A DNA stretch of 64,000 nt from Branchiibius cervicis. Lineage in GTDB: Bacteria; Actinomycetota; Actinomycetes; Actinomycetales; Dermatophilaceae. Location: NCBI RefSeq assembly GCF_042661605.1, contig NZ_JBHSWJ010000002.1:372001-436000 (forward strand), given 5' to 3'. The notes below the pieces were generated by a model, which did not search any database, was not told the DNA's origin, and saw only the letters and a list, made by a program, of their open reading frames with translations. Numbering within the stretch: position 1 is the stretch's first letter; every line of letters begins with the position of its first letter. Both the position numbers and the translations under genes were made by a program. Shown piece after piece: positions 33,914 to 43,221 of the stretch.

Positions 33914-34653
33914 TGCTTGCGGCCGATCCGGGATCGGTCGTCGCCAGCGGCAGCCTCTTCCTGGCCATCGGCTTGGCGCTCGCGGCCGGCGTGGTGTCGT
34001 TCGCCTCGCCGTGCGTATTGCCCCTGGTGCCAGGCTTTCTCGGCTACGTCACGGGGCTGACCGATGATCGCCGCCGCACGCGGTTGATCAGCGGCGCATT
34101 GCTCTTCGTGCTGGGTTTCACCGTCGTGCTCGTCGCCGTGGCCGCCGCCTACGGCTGGGCGATGACTCTTGTCTTCGAGTACCGCTCTCTCGCAACGCGA
34201 CTCGGTGGGGTGCTGGTCATCCTGTTGGCGCTGGTCTATCTCGGATTCATCGGCCAGCGGGGGATCCCGGTCCGCTGGCGGCCGCAGGCCGGACTGGTCG
34301 GCGCACCCCTGCTCGGTGCCGTGTTCGCCATCGGCACCAGCCCCTGCGTCGGCCCGGTCTACGGCGCGATCCTCGGCATCGCCAACTCCACCTACGGCGC
34401 CAGTCCCGCTCGCGGCGTACTCCTGATGGTCTTCTACTGCTTGGGCATCGGCATCCCCTTCGTGCTCATCGCGGCCGGCTGGTCGAGGGCGGAGAAGGCC
34501 TCCCGCTGGTTGCGTGATCACCATCGCGGCGTCCAAGTGGTCGGGGGCAGTCTGATGCTGCTGGTCGGCATCCTGATGGTCGCAGGCGTCTGGGAGCAGC
34601 TGATCGTGTGGCTGCAGACCCAGTTGGTCGGCGGATTCGAGCCGGTGATCTGA
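33913..34653 (+). CDS. ccdA: CcdA, thiol-disulfide membrane transporter for cytochrome c biogenesis
   Basis: 246 residues, six membrane spans. The two redox cysteines lie in FASPCVLPLVPGFLGYVTG and GTSPCVGPVYGAIL. It moves reducing equivalents from cytoplasmic thioredoxin to the TlpA/ResA lipoprotein. ATG 33913 overlaps the TlpA stop (TGATG); resB starts one base after its stop. Confidence 0.94.
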   Translation: MLAADPGSVVASGSLFLAIGLALAAGVVSFASPCVLPLVPGFLGYVTGLTDDRRRTRLISGALLFVLGFTVVLVAVAAAYGWAMTLVFEYRSLATRLGGVLVILLALVYLGFIGQRGIPVRWRPQAGLVGAPLLGAVFAIGTSPCVGPVYGAILGIANSTYGASPARGVLLMVFYCLGIGIPFVLIAAGWSRAEKASRWLRDHHRGVQVVGGSLMLLVGILMVAGVWEQLIVWLQTQLVGGFEPVI

Positions 34654-34654
34654 G

Positions 34655-36244
34655 GTGGCCACGACGACGAGCACCACGAAGAAAGACCCGATCAAGCAGC
34701 CCAGACTGGGGTTCTTCGGCGGCTTGCGCTGGTTCTGGCGGCAACTGACCTCGATGCGCACCGCGCTCTTCCTGCTGCTCATCCTCGCGGTGGCGGCGGT
34801 ACCGGGCTCGATCTTCCCCCAGCGCGGCATCAACGCCGCCCGCACCGCGCAGTGGATCGCCGACCACCCCACCGCCGGCCCGTGGCTGGACCGGTTCGGG
34901 TTCTTCGAGGTGTACTCCTCGATCTGGTTCAGCGCGATCTACCTGCTGCTGATCATTTCGTTGCTGGGCTGTGTCATTCCGCGCGTGCGTCAGCACGTGC
35001 AGATCCTGCGCTCGCCGCTACCCAAGACCCCCGCCCGGATCACCCGCTTGCCGGCCAGTGCCACCGCCGAGGTCGACGGCGACGTGGCCAGTGTGAAGGC
35101 CACGGCGTACGCCGTGCTGCGGCGCAAGCGCTACCGGATCCGCGTCGAGGACGCCGCCCTGGCCGCCGAGGGCGGCCGGTTGCGTGAGACCGGCAACCTG
35201 ATGTTCCACCTGTGTCTGGTCATGATCATCATCGGCGTGGCGCTCGGGCACCTGCTGGGCTGGCGCGGCGATGTGATCGTGCCGGTCGGCACGTCCTTCT
35301 CCAACACCACCACCCGCTACGACACGTTGAGCGGGGGCCCGTGGGTGGATCTGACCAAGCTGACGCCCTGGACGATGAAGGTCGATCAACTCGACGTCAG
35401 CTTCGAGTCCGGGGTCCCGTCGACCTCGGCCCAATGGGGCCAGCCGCGTGACTTCACCGCTCACGTCACGACCACCCTGCCCGGCGCCGCTTCCGAACAA
35501 CAGACGATCGCGGTCAACGAGCCCTTGTCGATCGCGGGCAGCGACGTCTACCTGCTCGGTAACGGCTACGCGCCGCACATCACGGTCAAGGACGCCAAGG
35601 GCAAGGTCATCTACGACCAGGAAACCCCGTTCCTGCCGCAGGACAACATGTACAAATCGACCGGCGCGATCAAGGTGCCGGCGGCCACACCCAAGCAGCT
35701 CGGATTCTTCGGGTTCTTCCTGCCGACCTACGCCTTCGACGACACCGCAGGCCCCGTCTCGACCTGGCCGGGCCTGGCCAAACCTGCGCTCGTGCTCGGG
35801 CTCTACGAGGGCGATCTCTTCCCGAACGGTCTGCCGCAGTCGGTCTACGCCCTCGACACCAGCCAGATGACCCAGGTCAAGGGCACCGACGGCGAGCCGC
35901 TGCGGATCCTGGTCCAGCCCGGCCAGACCGTGACGCTGCCCGGTGGCCGGGGATCGATCACCCTCGATGACGTACCGCGCTGGGCCGGGCTGTCGGTGCG
36001 GCACGACCCGGCCGGCAAGTGGGTGCTGGCCGGCGCACTGCTCGGACTGGTCGGGCTGATCATGTCGATGACGTTGCGCCGGCGACGGATCTTCTTCACC
36101 TTCGAACCGGCGCCCGGTAACTCCCCGGATGCGCCGCGTACCCTGGTGACCATCGGCGGCCTGGCCAAGGGCGATGACCCGCGGCTGCAGGTCGCACTGG
36201 ACTCCCTGCTGGACGCCGTCCGGGGAAGCCCGCTGATCTTGTGA
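34655..36244 (+). CDS. resB: ResB, cytochrome c synthetase subunit (system II)
   Basis: 529 residues. Spans near residues 25-45 (SMRTALFLLLILAVAAVPGS), 80-100 (IWFSAIYLLLIISLLGCVIP), 175-195 and 440-460 surround a large extracellular domain of about 230 residues. With CcsA it ligates heme to CxxCH of apocytochromes on the outer face. GTG 34655 starts one base after ccdA. Confidence 0.92.
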   Translation: MATTTSTTKKDPIKQPRLGFFGGLRWFWRQLTSMRTALFLLLILAVAAVPGSIFPQRGINAARTAQWIADHPTAGPWLDRFGFFEVYSSIWFSAIYLLLIISLLGCVIPRVRQHVQILRSPLPKTPARITRLPASATAEVDGDVASVKATAYAVLRRKRYRIRVEDAALAAEGGRLRETGNLMFHLCLVMIIIGVALGHLLGWRGDVIVPVGTSFSNTTTRYDTLSGGPWVDLTKLTPWTMKVDQLDVSFESGVPSTSAQWGQPRDFTAHVTTTLPGAASEQQTIAVNEPLSIAGSDVYLLGNGYAPHITVKDAKGKVIYDQETPFLPQDNMYKSTGAIKVPAATPKQLGFFGFFLPTYAFDDTAGPVSTWPGLAKPALVLGLYEGDLFPNGLPQSVYALDTSQMTQVKGTDGEPLRILVQPGQTVTLPGGRGSITLDDVPRWAGLSVRHDPAGKWVLAGALLGLVGLIMSMTLRRRRIFFTFEPAPGNSPDAPRTLVTIGGLAKGDDPRLQVALDSLLDAVRGSPLIL

Positions 36245-36257
36245 AAGGTGCGAACGC

Positions 36258-37286
36258 ATGACGGTGACCGCGCTGGTTCCGGCCCTTGCCGCGGCCATCG
36301 GCAACGGCGAGACCAACGAGTCCTACTCGAGCATCTCCACCAACCTGCTGTGGTCCTCGGCGCTGGTGCTCACGCTGGCCATGCTGGCCTTCGGGGTCGA
36401 CCTCGCGGGTCACCCGGCGCGGGCCGAGCGAGCCGCCGCGCGCCGTACGGCGACGGTAGTGGGCGCGCAGGGTGCCTCCGACACGGCAGTCCTCACCCGC
36501 ACAGCGGTCGAGGAGGAACCGCCGGCGGAGAAGCGGCAGTGGGCCGGGATCGGCATGTCCTTGACCTACCTGGGCACGCTGCTGCTGGCCGGTTGCATCC
36601 TGTTCCGGTCGCTGTCGGTACAGCGCCCGCCGCTGGGCAACATGTACGAGTTCGCCCTCGTGGCGACCCTCTTCATGCTGGTGGCGTTCAGCATCTGGAG
36701 CATCAAGCGCGACATCCGCTGGCTGGGGATGTTCGTCACCCTGATCGCCATCCTGTTGGAGATGGTGTCCGCACTGGTCTTCTACACCGCGGCGTCCCAG
36801 CTGATGCCGTCGCTGCAGAGCTACTGGCTGTCCATCCACGTGACGGTGGCGACGCTGTCCATCGGCCTGTTCACGCTGGCCTTCGTGGTTCAGCTGCTCT
36901 ACCTGGTGCAGAGCCGCCGCGAATCCCGTCGCTCCGGTGAGGACACCAAGCGCGGTGTCCTTGACGCCCTGCCGAACTCCACGACGCTGGACCGGCTGGC
37001 CTACGGGATCGTGATCATCGCCTTCCCGTTGTGGACCTTCACCCTGATCGCCGGGGCGATCTGGGCCCAGAAGGCGTGGGGGCACTACTGGACCTGGGAC
37101 CCGAAGGAAGTGTGGACCCTGGTCATCTGGGTGATGTACGCCGCGTACCTGCACGCGCGCTATACCGCCGGTTGGTCGGGTAAGAAGGCGGCCTACCTCG
37201 CGCTCGCGGCGTACGCCTGCATCATCATCAACTACGGCGTCGTCAACGTGTACTTCGTCGGTCAGCACTCGTACTCGGGAATGTAA
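36258..37286 (+). CDS. ccsB: CcsA/CcsB-type heme handling protein of cytochrome c synthesis
   Basis: 342 residues, about eight spans. The heme-binding WWD-type motif reads WGHYWTWDPKEVWTL near residue 275, with external His residues in SIHVTVATLS and further C-terminally. The N-terminal cytoplasmic loop (about 50-95) is Ala/Arg rich. Partner of ResB. AAAGGTGCG precedes ATG 36258; it is the penultimate gene of the operon. Confidence 0.92.
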   Translation: MTVTALVPALAAAIGNGETNESYSSISTNLLWSSALVLTLAMLAFGVDLAGHPARAERAAARRTATVVGAQGASDTAVLTRTAVEEEPPAEKRQWAGIGMSLTYLGTLLLAGCILFRSLSVQRPPLGNMYEFALVATLFMLVAFSIWSIKRDIRWLGMFVTLIAILLEMVSALVFYTAASQLMPSLQSYWLSIHVTVATLSIGLFTLAFVVQLLYLVQSRRESRRSGEDTKRGVLDALPNSTTLDRLAYGIVIIAFPLWTFTLIAGAIWAQKAWGHYWTWDPKEVWTLVIWVMYAAYLHARYTAGWSGKKAAYLALAAYACIIINYGVVNVYFVGQHSYSGM

Positions 37287-37290
37287 GCCC

Positions 37291-37524
37291 ATGGTCCGGT
37301 ACTCACTCCTGCGGTTCGCGATCTTTGCAATCGTCCTGATCCTTCTGTGGTTCACCGGCCTGCGCGGCTGGCCCCTGCTGATCCTGTCCGCCGTCGCCTC
37401 GGCGATCGTCTCGCTCATCGCCTTGCAGGTGCCGCGAGAGAAATTCGCCCGGCAGATCGAGGACAAGGTCGAAGCCAAGCGGGTGAAAGCCGATGCACAC
37501 CGCACCGCTGAGGACGAGGACTAG
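37291..37524 (+). CDS. DUF4229 small membrane protein
   Basis: 77 residues with two spans (RFAIFAIVLILLWFTGL and PLLILSAVASAIVSLIAL) and a charged tail (REKFARQIEDKVEAKRVKAD). Found in actinobacteria near menaquinone or cytochrome genes; function unknown. Starts 4 bases after ccsB and overlaps the convergent gene by 4 bases. Confidence 0.82.
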   Translation: MVRYSLLRFAIFAIVLILLWFTGLRGWPLLILSAVASAIVSLIALQVPREKFARQIEDKVEAKRVKADAHRTAEDED

Positions 37525-38003
37525 GCCCCTGCCGCCACCGATCTCGCGAAGGCAGTGACCGTCTCGCGGAGATGCTTGATCCGCTGTCGTCGGGCTGCGT
37601 CGAGGTCGAAGCCGTTGTAGGCCAGGGGCGGTGGCTTGCGCACGTTGGAGTTGCACTCGAAGCCGGCACAGATCAGCGTGCCGATCGTGTTGTGGTTGCG
37701 ACCGGCGGCGCCGGCCCGTTTGGCGCTGAAGAAGGCGACCTCGTGGGACAAGGTGACGTCTTCGCACCACGCGCACTGCGGTCGGCGCCGCGCCTTCTGG
37801 GCCGTCTCACGCAACTGGATGCCGATCAGTTCATCGTCGGTGGGAACGACCACGTAACCGACCAGCGGCAGTTTGGGGTCACGCCATCCGATGAAGTCGC
37901 GGTCGTCCCAATCGACATCCTCCGGGACGGGAATGGCTCTGCGTTCTCGGACGGACACGTTGACGAAGGAAGCGAGCAGGTCCTGCTCAGGAATGGGTTG
38001 CAT
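37521..38003 (-). CDS. FBP-domain zinc-finger protein (EF-G-binding type)
   Basis: 160 residues. The C-terminal half holds a treble-clef zinc site CAWCEDV ... TLICAGFECNSN, typical of the FBP C-terminal domain (related to fibronectin/fusidate-resistance FusB-like proteins) and the usual RRQRIKHLRETV helix. FusB relatives bind EF-G; for the actinobacterial branch this is not shown. ATG 38003 starts at QPIPEQDLLASFVNVS, the family start. Confidence 0.8.
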   Translation of the reverse strand: MQPIPEQDLLASFVNVSVRERRAIPVPEDVDWDDRDFIGWRDPKLPLVGYVVVPTDDELIGIQLRETAQKARRRPQCAWCEDVTLSHEVAFFSAKRAGAAGRNHNTIGTLICAGFECNSNVRKPPPLAYNGFDLDAARRQRIKHLRETVTAFARSVAAGA

Positions 38004-38128
38004 GGCAAGGGCTTTCGAGGTCGAGGGTGAGGGCGTGGCGGATTGCCCCGGCCGCTGGGCCGGGGTGCGGAGCACCTCAGATCAATCCGGCGAGGAGCAC
38101 GCCGGAGACCTCCCTCGTGTTGGTCACG

Positions 38129-38701
38129 TCATGCAGAGTACGACGCGTGCTCGCCGAGGTCGAACGAGTTGATGACCTCGTAGCGCGGCCGGCGTCCTTC
38201 GTGCAGATGGGACGCGATCAGGTCGACGCGATCCGCCTGCCAGCTCGGCCCGTCATAGGAGTCCAGGATCCGCAGCCAGCGGGTGGCTTCGATCGGATGG
38301 TGCAACCGGCTGAGGGTCAGGTGCGCCGTGAACGGTTTGCCGTCGACGGGTGCACCGGCGGCGTTGGCTGCAGATCGCACGTTGACTGCGAGTTTGGCCA
38401 GCTCGTCGGTGTCACCGGTCAGCCCGAGCCACAGCACCTTGGCGCGGGTCGCGTCCGGGAAGGTGCCGCCGCCGTGCAGTCGCAGCCTCATGGGCGCTCG
38501 GCGGGCGGCGGCCCCGGACAGTCGCTCCTGCAACTCATCCACCGTGTGATCCGGCACCTCGCCCATGAAGGCGAGGGTGACGTGCCACTGTGCCGGATCG
38601 ATGAACGGCAGGCCGTGCTCCCGGCGCGGCTCGAGGAAGTCGGAGAGACTTTCGATGACCTCTGAAGGCGGGGTGATGGCGACGAACATGCGGTGACCCA
38701 T
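38129..38701 (-). CDS. thpR: ThpR, RNA 2',3'-cyclic phosphodiesterase (2H phosphoesterase)
   Basis: 190 residues. Opens with MFVAITPPSEVIESL, and the two HxT motifs are HVTLAF (about residue 41) and HLTLSR (about 125). The E. coli enzyme hydrolyses 2',3'-cyclic phosphate ends (formerly 2'-5' RNA ligase). ATG 38701 lies 14 bases after the DUF1275 stop; ATG 38689 is an alternative start. Confidence 0.87.
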   Translation of the reverse strand: MGHRMFVAITPPSEVIESLSDFLEPRREHGLPFIDPAQWHVTLAFMGEVPDHTVDELQERLSGAAARRAPMRLRLHGGGTFPDATRAKVLWLGLTGDTDELAKLAVNVRSAANAAGAPVDGKPFTAHLTLSRLHHPIEATRWLRILDSYDGPSWQADRVDLIASHLHEGRRPRYEVINSFDLGEHASYSA

Positions 38702-38715
38702 CGGGCCATTGTCGG

Positions 38716-39423
38716 CTACTTCGATCGCGGTGCCACCCAGGCTTCGTCGGATCGCGCGACCCGGAATCCGGTGATGGCGACGACGGCGAGCAGCACGGTG
38801 GCCAACAGCATGGCGAGGGCGGGCTGCCCGTGGATGACGATGGCCGCTCCGAGCAGACCGCCGCCGAACATGCTGGCGATGGACGCGGATCGGCGGCCGA
38901 GTCTGGCACCCTTTCCGCCGGCCGCGGTGTTGTCGGCTCCGATGCCGGCGATAGTCAGGGTGAGCACCGTGGTCGTCAGATCGGGGACGCTCAGTGCCCT
39001 GGCCGTGGCGTTCTGCAGTCCCATCGCGATCCCGAGCAGCAGGATGAGGGCCACTTTGCCCGGAACGCCGTACGGGCTGCCGATCGCGCAGGAGACCACG
39101 AAAGCGGCTGCGACCAGGAGGGTTTGGACGCTGATCGCCACCATGACGTGCCGGCCGCGATGGTGTCCATGCGCTGTGGTGATGCGGCCGCCGACGAGCG
39201 CGCCGAGCAGGAAGGCGGCGATGGCCAGCAGGGATGCCCACCACAAGAAACCTGGGGCACCGCCGAGGTCGAAGGACAGGAAGACCACGTTCCCGGTCAT
39301 GTTCGCGACGAACACCCGGCCCAGTTCGAGGTAACTGAACGCATCGACGACGCCGGTCACCACCGTCAGCAGGATCAGGAGGATGACCAAGGGCCCGTCG
39401 GCCGGGTTCGTTCGGATGCGCAT
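38716..39423 (-). CDS. YoaK/DUF1275-family membrane protein
   Basis: 235 residues, six to seven spans. Family landmarks are TVVTGVVDAFSYLELGRVFV, ANMTGNVVFLSF, GRITTAHGHHRGRH and GIAMGLQNATAR. Transport role suspected, substrate unknown. It lies 43 bases after the lysR stop, which may control it. Confidence 0.87.
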   Translation of the reverse strand: MRIRTNPADGPLVILLILLTVVTGVVDAFSYLELGRVFVANMTGNVVFLSFDLGGAPGFLWWASLLAIAAFLLGALVGGRITTAHGHHRGRHVMVAISVQTLLVAAAFVVSCAIGSPYGVPGKVALILLLGIAMGLQNATARALSVPDLTTTVLTLTIAGIGADNTAAGGKGARLGRRSASIASMFGGGLLGAAIVIHGQPALAMLLATVLLAVVAITGFRVARSDEAWVAPRSK

Positions 39424-39466
39424 GTCTCCAGCGTCGACCGAGCGCGGTCCATCTGTCCAAGACCAA

Positions 39467-40392
39467 TCAAAGCTCGGCGCGATCGCTTTTACTGATTCCG
39501 CTCAGGCGGGTCAGGAAGGCCCGGCCAGCGGCACTGACGCGATCCTCGTCGTACACGATCGTGACGGGGTGGACGGCCGACGGGTCGGTCAGGCCCAGGA
39601 CGCGGTACGCCGCTCCCAGGCTGTCGAGGTAACCCGCCGACGTGCGGGCGAGACTGAGGGGGCGATCGCGACGCCCATGCCCAGCACCGCGAAGCGCAAC
39701 AGGTCTGGTGCGTAGGCGATCTCGATCAGGGACGAGGTCGCCACACCCGCTCGCTCCAGCGCTTCGTCGACGTGGCGGCGCATCCCGGTGCCGGCCGCGA
39801 ACTTCAGGATCGGGCCGCGGGGCGGCAGGGCGGCGATGTCGACAGGGTCCGGTAGACCGGCCGCCGAGGCATGCGGAAGGACGGCGACGAACGGGTCGAC
39901 CGCCAGCCGCAGCGATTGCAGGTCGGCGGCGATCTCTTCCGGCGCGAAGCCGACGACGGCCGCATCGAGGTCGCCGTCCCGGACCCGTTGCACCATCTCC
40001 AGCGAGGGGCGGCTGATGATCTGCAGTTCGATCGAAGGGTGTTCGGCGTGGAAGGCCGCGAGCGACGTGACCACGTCGCCGGCGTCGCCGCCGGTCTGGA
40101 TCAGGCCGATCCGCAACCGGCCGCGCTCCAGCCCGAGGTATTCGCGCACCTGGACTCGCGCCTGCTCCTCATCGGCGATCACCCGGCGGGCCAGGGGCAG
40201 GAGCAACTGCCCTGCCGGGGTCAGCTCGACGCCGCGTGGCGTGCGCGTGAACAGCGGCGCGCCCACCTCGGACTCCAGCCGCTTGATCTGCTGGCTCAGT
40301 GCGGATTGGGCCACGTGGCAGTGCTGTGCCGCCCGCGTCACGTTCCCTGCTTCCGCCACTGCGACGAAGTAACGCAGGTGCCGGATCTCCAT
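39467..40392 (-). CDS. LysR-family transcriptional regulator (frame broken by one base)
   Basis: 308 residues when restored. N-terminal HTH MEIRHLRYFVAVAEAGNVTR, AQSALSQQIKRLESEVGAPL, FTRTPRGVELTPAG, then a periplasmic-binding-like effector domain. The frame is lost at 39658-39662 (five G on the plus strand for six); restored, VAIAPLSLARTSAGYLDSLG continues to TGA 39467-39469 in place of 39589. It follows menA by 12 bases, an unusual position for a LysR gene. Effector unknown. Confidence 0.85.
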
Positions 40393-40404
40393 CGGTCGCG
40401 CCCC

Positions 40405-41277
40405 TCAGGCGAGGAAGAGACCAAGACCCAGCAGCACGCCGTACGTGCCGGAGGTGATGCCGGTGCGAGCCAGGACGGGGATCAGGTCGCGGCCCGCGGC
40501 GCCTTTCAGCGTGGCGGCGACGGCGGGTACGGCGGGTGCCAGGCCCAGCAGGCCCAGCAGCGCCCACGGGTGGCGGGTCGCGCAGATGAGGACGCAGATC
40601 GCCGCCACGACCAAGAGGGCCATGTAGAAGAGACGTGAGTTGCGGTCACCGATGCGCACCGACAGGGTGCGTTTGCCGGACTCGATGTCGGAGGGGATGT
40701 CACGCAGGTTGTTGGCGACCAGGATCGCGCAGGCCACGGCACCGACGCCGACCGCACCCGCCCAGGTGACCAGGTCGACCCGGCCAGCCTGGGTGTAGGT
40801 CGTGCCGAGGGTAGCGACCAGACCGAAGAAGACGAAGACGAAGATCTCGCCCAGGCCGAGGTAGCCGTAGGGGTTCTTGCCGCCGGTGTACTTCCACGCC
40901 GCGATGATGCAGGCAACCCCGATCAACAGGAACCACCATGCTTCCGACAACGCCACCAGCGCCAGCCCGCACAGTGCGGCAGCCCCGAAACACAGGAACG
41001 CGGCCAGCTTCACGTTGGCGGGGGTCGCGAGCTTCTGCCCCACCAGGCGCACCGGCCCGACGCGCACCTCGTCCGTGCCGCGGATGCCGTCGGAGTAGTC
41101 GTTGGCGTAGTTGGTGCCGATCTGGAGGAAGAGCGAAACGAGCAGCGCTAGAAGGGCGTTCGCAGCATTGAAGCCGCCGAGCGCGTGGGCGGAGCCGGAC
41201 CCGACAGCGACCGGTGCGACCGCGACCGGGAGGGTGCGAGGGCGGGCGCCTTCGATCCATTGCGAGACGGTAGCCAT
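40405..41277 (-). CDS. menA: MenA, 1,4-dihydroxy-2-naphthoate polyprenyltransferase
   Basis: Attaches the isoprenoid tail to DHNA to form demethylmenaquinone. 290 residues, UbiA fold, about eight spans. The first Asp-rich motif is NYANDYSDGIRGTD (about residue 56-69) and the second region is NNLRDIPSDIESGKRTL. Starts 7 bases after the menE stop, so menE-menA form an operon. Confidence 0.93.
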   Translation of the reverse strand: MATVSQWIEGARPRTLPVAVAPVAVGSGSAHALGGFNAANALLALLVSLFLQIGTNYANDYSDGIRGTDEVRVGPVRLVGQKLATPANVKLAAFLCFGAAALCGLALVALSEAWWFLLIGVACIIAAWKYTGGKNPYGYLGLGEIFVFVFFGLVATLGTTYTQAGRVDLVTWAGAVGVGAVACAILVANNLRDIPSDIESGKRTLSVRIGDRNSRLFYMALLVVAAICVLICATRHPWALLGLLGLAPAVPAVAATLKGAAGRDLIPVLARTGITSGTYGVLLGLGLFLA

Positions 41278-41284
41278 GAGTCCT

Positions 41285-42430
41285 TCACTGAGCCGCGGAT
41301 GAGTCCGGCACAGTCTCCCACCCGGGCAACGCTGCCAGCGCGGCCCGGTCCGGCTTGCCGGAGCCGAGCGTCGGCACCTTCTCGATCCGCAGGAACCGTC
41401 GGGGCAGGGCGTAGGGCGGCAGGTCGGCTCGCAACAGATCGCGTAGTGCCGACCAGTCCCAGTCCCTGGAGGTGCGCACCGCGACGCTCACTGCCTGCCC
41501 CCAGGTCTCATCGGGCAACCCCAGGGCGACGACCTCACCGATGGACTCGATGCGTTCGACCGCTTCTTCGACGATGCGGGGAGCGACCTTCACCCCGCCG
41601 GTGTTGATCAGGTCATCGACGCGACCCTGGACGGCCAGCACGCCGTCGGTGATCGAGCCCAGGTCGCCGGTGCGGAAGGTGCGCTGCGCACCCAGCCGGA
41701 ACGCCGCAGCCGTGCGCTCAGGGTCGCCGAGGTAACCGTGCGCGACGCTCGGTCCGGTGATCTCGATCTGCCCATCGCCATCGATGTCGACGCGGGTGCC
41801 CGCGAGCGGCACGCCGTCGTAGACCGCTCCGCCGGCCGTCTCACTCATTCCGTAGGTGCGTACGACGGTCACCCCCGCGTCGAAGGCACGTTCCAGCAGT
41901 CTCGGACTCGCGGCTGCTCCGCCGAGGAGCACCGCGTCGAAGGACCGCAGCGCGTCCGGGTGCGACTCCAATAACCGGGTCAACTGGGTCGGGACAAGGG
42001 CGGTGTAGCGGCGCTCGCCGGTCAGTTGCTGGGCGGCATCGTCGAAGAAGTGGCCCATGACGACCGGTACCGTGCCGCCCCGCAACGACCGGATCAGCAC
42101 CTGCGTGCCGGCGATGAACTGCGCGGGCATCGGCAACAACCACTGCCCCGGCCCACCGAGGCGATCGTGGGTCGCGTCCGCGCTGGCGATCAGGGCCTCG
42201 GCGGTGAGGAGGGCACGTTTGGGGGTGCCGGTGGACCCGGAGGTGCCCACAGCGAGAGCGAGGTGGGCGGGCAGGCCGGACTCGGCGTACGTCGGCAGGA
42301 CCGGTGCGTGGCCCGCGAAGGGGGCGAGTGCGGGTCCGGTGCCGTCCAGGGCGCGGCGCAGCGCCTCGAGGTACGCCGCGTGCTCACCCGGGCGGACCTC
42401 GAACGGTTGCAGGGTGGGCACGTCCGCCAC
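41285..42430 (-). CDS. menE: MenE, o-succinylbenzoate-CoA ligase
   Basis: Activates OSB with ATP and CoA. 381 residues, short ANL-family form. P-loop-like ALAVGTSGSTGTPKRALLT, YGMSETAGGAVYDG, FRTGDLGSI, VQGRVDDLINTGGVKVAP and the catalytic Lys in LGSGKPDRAAL. The start is GTG 42430; the open frame extends further upstream but only into the divergent dehydrogenase. Confidence 0.92.
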   Translation of the reverse strand: MADVPTLQPFEVRPGEHAAYLEALRRALDGTGPALAPFAGHAPVLPTYAESGLPAHLALAVGTSGSTGTPKRALLTAEALIASADATHDRLGGPGQWLLPMPAQFIAGTQVLIRSLRGGTVPVVMGHFFDDAAQQLTGERRYTALVPTQLTRLLESHPDALRSFDAVLLGGAAASPRLLERAFDAGVTVVRTYGMSETAGGAVYDGVPLAGTRVDIDGDGQIEITGPSVAHGYLGDPERTAAAFRLGAQRTFRTGDLGSITDGVLAVQGRVDDLINTGGVKVAPRIVEEAVERIESIGEVVALGLPDETWGQAVSVAVRTSRDWDWSALRDLLRADLPPYALPRRFLRIEKVPTLGSGKPDRAALAALPGWETVPDSSAAQ

Positions 42431-42442
42431 TGTATGCCCGCC

Positions 42443-42448
42443 TATCGT
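42443..42448 (+). promoter_or_regulatory. -10 box of the leaderless SDR gene
   Basis: TATCGT, 7 bases before GTG 42456, in a 25-base divergent region. Confidence 0.5.
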
Positions 42449-42455
42449 TGATCCC

Positions 42456-43193
42456 GTGACGGGCCGGATCGCAGTGGTGACAGGTGCTTCCAGCGGGATC
42501 GGACGGGCGTCGGCCCGCCGGTTGGCCGCCGAGGGTTTCGAGGTGATCTGCGCCGCACGGCGTACCGACCGGATCGAGGAGTTGGCCGCGCAGATCGGTG
42601 GTCGGGCGGTCACCTGCGACGTGACCTCGGCGAAGGACGTCGCGGCGCTCGCGGCGGCCGCCGGTGATCGGGTGGAGGTGCTGGTCGCCAACGCGGGCGG
42701 CGCGCTCGGCACCGACCCGGTGGCAACGGCGAATCTGGACGATTGGCGCCGGATGTACGACACGAACGTCATCGGCGCGACGGCCACCATCCAGGCGCTG
42801 CTGCCCGCTTTGATCAGCGCGCACGGAGTTGTCATCACGATCGGCTCGACGGCTGGCTTGGCAGGGTACGAAGGTGGCGGTGGCTATTGCGGGGTGAAGG
42901 CAGCGGTCCATTCGATGATGCAGTCGCTGCGGCTCGAACTCTTCGACCAGCCGGTGCGGATCTGTGAGATCGACCCGGGCATGGTCAAGTCGGATGAGTT
43001 CGCGTTGGTGCGTTTCGGGGGCGATGCCGAGGCCGCGGAAAAGGTCTATGCCGGCGTCGCGAATCCGCTGACCCAGGACGACATCGCCGACGCGGTCGCG
43101 TGGATCGCGACCCGTGCGGAGTACGTCAACGTCGACCAGTTGGTGATCCGGCCGCGGGCGCAGGCGGCCAATCACAAGGTCTTCCGGGGCTGA
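42456..43193 (+). CDS. SDR-family oxidoreductase
   Basis: 245 residues, classical short-chain dehydrogenase. TGASSGIGRASA nucleotide loop, CDVTSAKD, NAGGALG, catalytic Ser in IGSTAGLAG and YCGVK. C-terminus RPRAQAANHKVFRG resembles YdfG/serine-dehydrogenase-like members acting on 3-hydroxy acids. Substrate not proven. Preceded by a -10 box; divergent from menE. Confidence 0.88.
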   Translation: MTGRIAVVTGASSGIGRASARRLAAEGFEVICAARRTDRIEELAAQIGGRAVTCDVTSAKDVAALAAAAGDRVEVLVANAGGALGTDPVATANLDDWRRMYDTNVIGATATIQALLPALISAHGVVITIGSTAGLAGYEGGGGYCGVKAAVHSMMQSLRLELFDQPVRICEIDPGMVKSDEFALVRFGGDAEAAEKVYAGVANPLTQDDIADAVAWIATRAEYVNVDQLVIRPRAQAANHKVFRG

Positions 43194-43221
43194 CCGCCCC
43201 GCCGTCGGGCATAGTTGACCC

